This document shows, piece after piece, positions 42,930-50,086 of a stretch of 50,086 bases of DNA (within the stretch, counting starts at the first letter, position 1; each line of letters begins with the position of its first letter). A program made the translations under genes and the position numbers. A model generated the notes under the pieces. The model was not told the DNA's origin, made no database searches, and was given only the letters and a program-made list of their open reading frames with translations. This DNA comes from Brevundimonas viscosa (GTDB taxonomy: Bacteria > Pseudomonadota > Alphaproteobacteria > Caulobacterales > Caulobacteraceae). Location of the stretch: positions 1 to 50,086 of the forward strand of contig NZ_FOZV01000011.1 in assembly GCF_900116065.1 (NCBI RefSeq). Direction: 5' to 3'.

Positions 42930-43262
42930 ATGACGCAGCAAACGCCCCAGGCCGGCGACGCCCGTGAAGCAGAGGACATGGGCGAGAAGCCCGATCTCGG
43001 CCGCACGCCCGACGCCCTCACCGAAGCCCTTTCAGGCAGCGACCAGGGATCCGACACCCGCGCCGGCTCCTTGCGCGGCGGCTCGGCCTCGGGATCAGAG
43101 GACGATCCCGACCAGGACTCCATCAACGAGACCCTCGCCACCGAGGGCATGGCGGCCGCCGAGTTCCAGGGGCCGGCGGGCGATCCGACCGGGGGCAAGA
43201 CCACGGTCAACGACCGCCCCGACCACGCCCGCGGGGACGAGGCCGACGCCCCCACGGGTTGA
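42930..43262 (+). CDS. small acidic, probably disordered protein
   Basis: 110 residues, very rich in Asp, Glu, Gly, Ser, Thr and Gln with almost no hydrophobic core (GEKPDLGRTPDALTEALSGS, GSASGSEDDPDQDSINETLA). No signal peptide or known motif. AAGGAGA lies 9 nt before ATG 42930, and codon use is normal, so it is probably real. I do not recognise a family. Its composition resembles small stress-associated disordered proteins, but that is only an impression. Confidence 0.6.
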   Translation: MTQQTPQAGDAREAEDMGEKPDLGRTPDALTEALSGSDQGSDTRAGSLRGGSASGSEDDPDQDSINETLATEGMAAAEFQGPAGDPTGGKTTVNDRPDHARGDEADAPTG

Positions 43263-43362
43263 TCCGGATCCGGCCGCGACCGCGACCGGCCGCCTTGCCG
43301 CCGCCGCACGGTTGCGCCACGGTGAAGCCAACAACGACAGTCTCTTCGAGGACGAATACGGG

Positions 43363-43881
43363 ATGAAGCGCTTGCTTGCGGCCGCCGGTCTTTCGGCGGC
43401 CCTGGTCATGACCGGGTGCAGCCAGCCCGACGAGGACGCCCGGCCCGAAACGGCCGCGCCCGCCGCCGTCGAGATGGCCGCGCCGGCATCGGAAAACGCC
43501 CCCGGCGAGATGGCCGCGCTCCCGGCCGGCCCGGTCGCCGGGGGGGCGGCCACGCCCGCAGCCCCGGGAGCCCCGGCCTTCGCCGTGCTCTATCCCGGCG
43601 CCGCGCCCAAATCCGGACCCGTCCGGGCCCAAGGGCCGTCGGGACCGGGCGGAACCCTTGAGTTCACCACCGACGCGACTCCGGACGAGGTCGTCGACTT
43701 CTACCGCCAGCGGGCGGAAGCGGCCGGCCTCAAGGCCATCACCAGCCTGAACCGCGACGGGGCCCGCGGCTATGCGGCCGGCGACGGAGCCGACGGCCGG
43801 GGGCAGATGCTCAACGTCGTGGCCACCCCCGTCGAGGACGGTCCCACCGACGTCCTGCTGATGTGGTCGAGCGGCCGGTGA
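43363..43881 (+). CDS. putative lipoprotein, unknown
   Basis: 172 residues with a lipoprotein-like signal (AAGLSAALVMTGCSQP; the M-T-G-C lipobox is slightly unusual), then a long Ala/Pro-rich linker and a small C-terminal domain (GGTLEFTTDATPDEVVDFYR, then QRAEAAGLKAITSLN, and LNVVATPVEDGPTDVLLMWS). This last part resembles small periplasmic alpha/beta domains in hypothetical alphaproteobacterial proteins; no function is assigned. The stop overlaps the start of the next gene (GTGA). Confidence 0.75.
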   Translation: MKRLLAAAGLSAALVMTGCSQPDEDARPETAAPAAVEMAAPASENAPGEMAALPAGPVAGGAATPAAPGAPAFAVLYPGAAPKSGPVRAQGPSGPGGTLEFTTDATPDEVVDFYRQRAEAAGLKAITSLNRDGARGYAAGDGADGRGQMLNVVATPVEDGPTDVLLMWSSGR

Positions 43882-44671
43882 TCCGGCGGGCGGCCGCGCT
43901 GGCCGCCCTCGCGCTGCTGACCGGTTGTGCGACACCGGACGGCGCGGCGAGGCCGACGGGCGTTTCCGTGGGCTATCTCCCCCGGGAGAGGCTGGAACCG
44001 CTGGCGAACTCCGCCGTGCTGCCTACGGGGACGTCGCCGGCGCCGGCGTGGCTTCCGCCGGTCGCCCCCGGATCCGACCGCTGGTGGCTGGCGACGGCGC
44101 ATGCCGAGCTGCGTCCGCCGTGGGCGACCCAGCATTTCGACTGCGCGCTGAACACACGCCTCGCCGAACGGCCGCGCCCCGCCCTCGCCCGCATGATGGG
44201 ACGGCTGGCGGCCGACGTCGTCGCCCTCGCCCGCCAGCGCTTCGCGCACACGGGCGCGGCCCAGGGGTCTCGCCCCTTCGAGGCGATCGCCGGCCTGGAG
44301 CCCTGCGAACGGGCGACCGGTCCGGGCCGGACCGCCCCCTCGTCGCCGGCCACGGGGGCGATGGCGGCCGGAACCTATGGCGAACTGTTCGCCGTCCTGG
44401 TTCCGGAGGCCGCCGGCGCCGTTCGCCGGACGGCGCGGGAGATCGGCTGGAGCCGGGCGGTGTGCCGCATGAACTGGCCGACGGACGTCGAGGCGGGCCT
44501 CGAGCTGGGGGTGCGTCTGTTCGCCGCCGCGGCGGCGCAGCCGGACTTCGCGACCGATCTCGAAGCCGCCCGCGCCGAACTGGCCGCGGCCCGCGCCGAG
44601 GGGCTGACCAGCCCCGCCTGCGCGGCGGAGCGTCGGGCGCTCGGCCAGTGGCGCGCGCCGCCGCCGCGGTC

Positions 44672-44675
<4 letters not shown>
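43878..44675 (+). CDS. degenerate class A acid-phosphatase-like (PAP2) lipoprotein
   Basis: 265 residues from GTG 43878, which overlaps the previous stop as GTGA. The signal AALAALALLTGC has a canonical lipobox. The body follows the PhoN-type class A phosphatase layout (HFDCALNTRLAERPRPALAR, then a SRPFEAI segment, a PSSPATGAMA segment, and WSRAVCRMNWPTDVEAG near 195). The three phosphatase motifs K-x6-RP, PSGH and SR-x5-H-x3-D are all altered: PSGH is not preserved, and the SR-x5-H histidine is Asn. It is therefore probably not an active phosphatase. Homology is inferred from spacing and the SRx5NxxxD segment. Confidence 0.65.
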
Positions 44676-46545
<1,870 letters not shown>

Positions 46546-46653
46546 GAGCGGGGAGGTCCTCGGGCGACGCGGGCGAGCCGGGCCAGATAAGCGCAGGCGG
46601 GCGCGACTTCAATGTTCGCGGGCGGGGCGGGGCTCCCGGAGCCGCACAGAAAA

Positions 46654-46681
46654 AGGGGCGGCCCGTCGCCGGACCGCCCCT
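46654..46681 (-). terminator. rho-independent terminator of the TonB receptor
   Basis: Stem AGGGGCGG/CCGCCCCT with a 12-nt loop. On the minus strand it is followed by TTTTTCTG, and it lies 26 nt past the receptor stop. Confidence 0.8.
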
Positions 46682-46706
46682 CCATCAGTCTGAACCGCGT
46701 CGGACC

Positions 46707-49229
46707 TTAGAAGGCCATCCGCAGGGTGCCGACGATCGTGCGCGGGGCGCCGATCTGGGCGAACGGACGGCTGTAGCCCAGCTCGCCCGGGGTGGCCGAG
46801 GCGCGAGTGCCGAGGCCGCCGTAGTACTTCTCGTCGAACAGGTTGGTGACGTTGAGCTGGAAGAAGGTGCCCTCGAAGCCCAGCGGCGCGAAGTCGATGC
46901 GGACGTCGGCGTCGACCACGGTGAAGGCGTCGTCCTTCAGGTCGTTGACGTCGGTGATCCAGCGCTCGCCGGTGTGCTTGGCCTGGATGCCGGCCGAGAA
47001 CATCTCGTTGAACTCATAGTTCGCCCGCAGAGCGAACATCATGTCCGGCGTCTCGACCAGTTCCTTGCCGGCGGTCTGCAGTTCAGCGCCAGCGAAGTTG
47101 TACCGGTAGTTGTCCTGCAGCTCGCCCTTCAGGAAGGAGGCCGAGGCGTACAGGCTCAGAGCCTCGATCGGCGACCAGCCCACCGAACCCTCGAGACCTT
47201 GCAGCTCCACCGAGCCGACGTTCCGGTCGACGAAGGTGTCGAGGTCCGGGTCGAAGGTGTTGACGATGCGGTTGTCGTAGTTGGTCATGAAGGCCGCGAC
47301 CTGGGCGACCAGGGTCGGGGCGGTGAAGCGGTAGCCGGCGTCGAAGGTCTGGGTCGATTCCGGCTGCACGGTCGGGTTGCCGATCGAGCCGTCGGCCAGA
47401 CGGGCGACGGTGTAGAGGCTGTCCGTCCGCGGGGCCGACAGGTTCTCGGCATAGCTGACGTAGACCGAGTGGCCGTCGCCGAAGCGGTAGGTGGCGCCCA
47501 CGTTCGGAAGGATGTCCTCGTACTCGAGGGTCCGCTCATACGGCGCGATGTACTGGGTCGTGCCGCGGCCCGGGAAGGTGACATTGCCGTTGGCGAGCGG
47601 GGCGTTCGGGACCTCCGAGGTGCACAGCACGTTCGACGACTCGTTTTGCGAGTAGCAGAACTGGTTCAGCTCGCGCTTGAAGAACGGGGCGCGAACGCCG
47701 AGCGACACCGTCAGGGCGTCGTCCATGAACTGGCCGCGGTACTCGAACGAGAACTGGTTCAGGGTCGCGTACGACAGGCGATCACGGGACTGGAGGTTAT
47801 AGCCGTCCAGGTTGATGACGCGGTTGGCCTCGTCGTTGCGGCCGCCGAACCAGTCGACGAAGCGCGGGTTGTCCGGGTTCGAGAAGTTGACGAAGCCGTA
47901 CTGGCCGTACTGACGGTGGCGACCCCAGTCCAGCGCATAGGCGGCGCGCAGGCGGTGGTCGTCGTTCAGGTCCCAGATCAGCGAGGTGTTCAGGCCGTAC
48001 CGGTGGGTGTTGGTGTTCGACGGCGTCATGACGCGAACGCGGTCGAGGGTGTCGCCGTCGCCGTTCAGGTCGACGCCGCCGGTGGTCTGCGAGCCGCGCA
48101 GCAGGCGATCGGTTTCCGACAGAACGGCCTGCTGGGTGCCGCCGTTGGCCAGGGTGTACTGGAACGACGGGTCGACCGTCAGCACCACGCCGTCGGCGAG
48201 GGTGAAGCGCGAGTTGCCGCGGATGTTGCCGGTGTTCGACGGGTTGATCCGCAGACCGTAGAAGTTCGAGCCGTTGGCGTCGTTGTCGGCCACGCCGTTG
48301 CGGAAGGTCGGGGCGACGTAGGTGGTGTCGAAGTCGACTTCCCAGCCGCGCGGATCGTCGACGACCTGGTCGTTGCAGACCACGGTCCGGGCGACGTCGC
48401 AGAAGCCGGTGGCGGTGCGCAGGTTCGGGCCGGTGTAGTTGTTGTTGCGGTTCTCGTTGTAGTGGCCGGACAGGGCCACGAAGTCGCCGTTGTCGCCGAG
48501 CGGCTGGTACAGGCGGGCGTTCCACTGGTCCTTGCGGATCTCGCCGAGGCCCTTGAACTTGTCGTAGTCGGTGCCCGAGTAGGCGAACCAGGCCGAGGCG
48601 CCCGTCGGACCGAACTCGCCGGTGTCGATCAGGAACATGAAGCGCTGGTAGTCGAAGCTGCCGAACGAGGCTTGGCCCCAGCCGCCGAATTCGCGGGCCG
48701 GACGACGGGTGACGTAGTTGATGGTGCCGCCGGTGGCAGAGGCGGTCGGGCTGTCGACGTCGGTGGTGCCGGTGTTGACCGAGGCGCGCTCGATCAGCTC
48801 GGGGTCCATCTGCTGGTTGGTGTAGGTGGCGTAGTTGCCGGTGTCGTTCAGCGGAATGCCGTCGAAGGTCAGCGACACGCGGTTGCCGTCGAAGCCGCGC
48901 AGGCGGATGTTGCCGCCCGAGGAGCCGTACGGGTCGGCGTTGGTGAAGCTGAGGCCCGGGGTCAGGTTCAGGGTCTGCAGAATGGTCTGACCCGGGGTCT
49001 GGGTGGCGATGAACTCCTGGTTCACCGTGTTGCGGGTCTTGGCGACGGTTTCGGCGACGGCCAAGCCGTCGATGTTGCGCGGACCGCGCGCGCCGGTGAC
49101 CACCACCTCGCCGAGGCGGGTGGCTTCCGTGGCCTCGGTGCCGGTCGACTGGGCCGAGGCGGCGCCGGCGGCCAGCAGGCCGGTGAAGAGGGCGGTCGTC
49201 GCCCAGAACACGCGTTTGCGGTTCGTCAT
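46707..49229 (-). CDS. TonB-dependent outer-membrane receptor
   Basis: 840 residues with a signal peptide (FWATTALFTGLLAAGAASAQ), a plug domain from about 40 (RLGEVVVTGARGPRNIDGLA, GQTILQTLNLTPGLSFTNAD, GGNIRLRGFDGNRVSLTFDG), and a 22-strand barrel ending in Phe (TIVGTLRMAF). It imports a scarce ligand by TonB energy. The ligand is not identifiable from sequence; an FecA-type signalling N-domain is absent. Three 11-nt-spaced TGTCAC-like heptamers upstream (49326-49354) suggest phosphate-starvation control, which would fit uptake of a phosphorus compound (inference). Confidence 0.93.
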   Translation of the reverse strand: MTNRKRVFWATTALFTGLLAAGAASAQSTGTEATEATRLGEVVVTGARGPRNIDGLAVAETVAKTRNTVNQEFIATQTPGQTILQTLNLTPGLSFTNADPYGSSGGNIRLRGFDGNRVSLTFDGIPLNDTGNYATYTNQQMDPELIERASVNTGTTDVDSPTASATGGTINYVTRRPAREFGGWGQASFGSFDYQRFMFLIDTGEFGPTGASAWFAYSGTDYDKFKGLGEIRKDQWNARLYQPLGDNGDFVALSGHYNENRNNNYTGPNLRTATGFCDVARTVVCNDQVVDDPRGWEVDFDTTYVAPTFRNGVADNDANGSNFYGLRINPSNTGNIRGNSRFTLADGVVLTVDPSFQYTLANGGTQQAVLSETDRLLRGSQTTGGVDLNGDGDTLDRVRVMTPSNTNTHRYGLNTSLIWDLNDDHRLRAAYALDWGRHRQYGQYGFVNFSNPDNPRFVDWFGGRNDEANRVINLDGYNLQSRDRLSYATLNQFSFEYRGQFMDDALTVSLGVRAPFFKRELNQFCYSQNESSNVLCTSEVPNAPLANGNVTFPGRGTTQYIAPYERTLEYEDILPNVGATYRFGDGHSVYVSYAENLSAPRTDSLYTVARLADGSIGNPTVQPESTQTFDAGYRFTAPTLVAQVAAFMTNYDNRIVNTFDPDLDTFVDRNVGSVELQGLEGSVGWSPIEALSLYASASFLKGELQDNYRYNFAGAELQTAGKELVETPDMMFALRANYEFNEMFSAGIQAKHTGERWITDVNDLKDDAFTVVDADVRIDFAPLGFEGTFFQLNVTNLFDEKYYGGLGTRASATPGELGYSRPFAQIGAPRTIVGTLRMAF

Positions 49230-49325
49230 TGTCGTCTATCCCCGATGATATGGGCGAAGGCGCCCGCCGGCCGGCGGCGGCCGGTCGAAATCACGCCCCC
49301 TCTAGGCGTGACGTCGGAAAGACAG

Positions 49326-49354
49326 GCGACACTCACGTGACACTGATGTGACAG
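49326..49354 (-). promoter_or_regulatory. Pho-box-like triple direct repeat upstream of the TonB receptor
   Basis: On the minus strand three heptamers, CTGTCAC (49348-49354), GTGTCAC (49337-49343) and GTGTCGC (49326-49332), are spaced exactly 11 bp apart, the period of PhoB half-sites (consensus CTGTCAT plus 4 nt). The block ends 97 nt upstream of the receptor start. Confidence 0.55.
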
Positions 49355-49444
49355 CGACACGGGGTGTCGCCGGAGACACACCCGGCGGCTGCAGAGACCT
49401 GTGGATCGCCATGGGGACAGAAACCCGGAGGCCTTAAAGCAAAA

Positions 49445-49470
49445 CCGCCGGCCCCTTTCGGGACCGGCGG
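49445..49470 (-). terminator. rho-independent terminator of the OmpA gene
   Basis: Stem CCGCCGG/CCGGCGG (with inner CCC/GGG) and GGTTTTGCTTT following on the minus strand. It lies about 31 nt past the OmpA stop at 49502. Confidence 0.75.
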
Positions 49471-49501
49471 CTCTGTTTTCGGCCGTATCGACCTTCCGGG
49501 G

Positions 49502-50086
49502 TTAGCGGAAGTTGATGTCGATGGTGGCGCGACGGTTGAGCGGCTCGCGCACGCCGTCGGCGGTCGGGCGGGCCAGCTGGGTCTCGCCCTTGCCGTCCAG
49601 CGAGATCACCCCGCCGTTGACGCCCTGGGCGACCAGCGCGTCGGCGACCGTGCGGGCGCGGCGGTTCGACAGGCCCACGTTGTAGGCCGCCGAACCCGAG
49701 GTGTCGGCGTGGCCGACCACCAGGATCCGCGTCGGACGACCCGACTTGGCGTAGTTGGCCGCCTGGGTCACCACCGACTGGGCTTCGGCCGTCAGGTCCG
49801 AGCGATCCCAGTCGAAGTAGACCACGAACTGACGCTCAACCGGCGGCGGCGGCGGCGGCGGCGGGGCCGGACGCGGCGGCGCCGGCGGGGTCACCGGCGG
49901 CGGCGGCGGCGGCGGCGGCACATAGGCCGGCTCCGCGGCGCCGAACGCATAGCGCAGGCCCAGCGTCAGCGAGTGGTCGGTGTAGCGGCCCTGGAACGGC
50001 CCCTGGTCGAACGCCGCCGACGAGGCGAAGGTGTCGAACTCCATGTTCGACATCAGATAGCGATAGGTCAGGTCCATGTGGGCCCG
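49502..50086 (-). CDS. OmpA-family outer-membrane protein, C-terminal part (cut by window edge)
   Basis: 194 codons in frame to the right edge. The end of the beta-barrel (DHSLTLGLRYAFGAAEP) is followed by a polyproline linker (several runs of eight prolines) and a complete OmpA_C peptidoglycan-binding domain: QFVVYFDWDRSDLTAEAQ, VVGHADTSGSAAYNVGLSNR and a conserved RRATIDINF end. The Asp and Arg that bind diaminopimelate are present (HADTSG, NRRARTVADAL). The protein links the outer membrane to the wall. The N-terminal barrel lies outside the window. Confidence 0.93.
   Translation of the reverse strand, partial: RAHMDLTYRYLMSNMEFDTFASSAAFDQGPFQGRYTDHSLTLGLRYAFGAAEPAYVPPPPPPPPVTPPAPPRPAPPPPPPPPVERQFVVYFDWDRSDLTAEAQSVVTQAANYAKSGRPTRILVVGHADTSGSAAYNVGLSNRRARTVADALVAQGVNGGVISLDGKGETQLARPTADGVREPLNRRATIDINFR

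Noticed and set aside
43263..43362. A Pho box upstream of the phosphatase-like operon or of phnC, expected if the phosphorus genes form one regulon
   Set aside because: I looked at 43263-43362 and 38845-38953 on both strands and found no 11-bp-spaced TGTCA-type repeats.
46974..49340. 788-codon open frame on the plus strand opposite the TonB receptor
   Set aside because: It is a Val/Gly/Ala/Arg-rich antisense shadow without a fold or signal peptide; such shadows are usual in GC-rich genes.

Overview
The window is 50 kb of dense, GC-rich chromosome from an alphaproteobacterium. I infer the Caulobacterales, most likely Brevundimonas or a close relative. The main pointers are OmpA proteins with long polyproline linkers, a large TonB-dependent receptor, the SRP RNA-dnaX neighbourhood, KDO genes, and an ornithine-decarboxylase-like plus deoxyhypusine-synthase-like pair. 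Almost everything is chromosomal housekeeping and metabolism. I see no prophage, CRISPR array or classical IS element. Both window edges cut through OmpA-family genes.

Layout: (1) 1-4.4 kb: a truncated OmpA-like porin, an SDR dehydrogenase and thiolase (fatty-acid or CoA-thioester metabolism), a WYL regulator divergent from a GST with a perfect palindrome between them. (2) 4.4-8.5 kb: trehalose operon otsB-GH15-otsA (minus strand). (3) 8.6-10.9 kb: kdsD, a heptamer repeat array, a CAP-domain protein and a hemerythrin. (4) 11-14.6 kb: fadA-fadB beta-oxidation operon ending in a REP-like palindromic cluster. (5) 14.6-20.6 kb: DUF488, a secreted amidohydrolase, tRNA-Gly(CCC), tandem TraB/GumN paralogues (one without its key motifs), and a small XRE-regulated membrane-protein operon. 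(6) 20.6-27 kb: rmuC, recR, ybaB, a nitroreductase, a cupin, a membrane protein, dnaX and the SRP RNA. (7) 27.2-29.4 kb: nudC, a four-helix-bundle gene inside inverted heptamer repeats, kdsB. (8) 29.5-36.2 kb: anchored cytochrome c, C40 and M17 peptidases, a TPR protein, an Fe-S scaffold, yidD, thrS. (9) 36.2-40.2 kb: phnCDE-type ABC transporter and a DUF2254 membrane protein. (10) 40.4-46.5 kb: polyamine region with a fold-III decarboxylase, a DHS-like enzyme and, after two lipoprotein genes, aguB/aguA. (11) 46.7 kb to the end: a TonB receptor preceded by a Pho-box-like triple repeat, and a second OmpA gene.

How the genes work together: fadA/fadB and the SDR/thiolase pair serve acyl-CoA oxidation. 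OtsA/OtsB make trehalose, and the GH15 enzyme between them probably trims or degrades alpha-glucosides or trehalose. KdsD and KdsB are two steps of KDO activation for LPS. AguA/AguB and the decarboxylase all lead to putrescine, which the DHS-like enzyme could convert to homospermidine.

The most unusual structure is the 490-bp unit at 28169-28658. A free-standing S23/IVP-type four-helix-bundle gene lies between near-perfect 30-nt inverted arrays of a GGGATNA heptamer. The arrays supply the stop codons of the cargo and of both neighbouring genes. A second array pair without cargo lies at 9588-9738. It looks like a small mobile or REP-like element family partnered with a four-helix-bundle protein.
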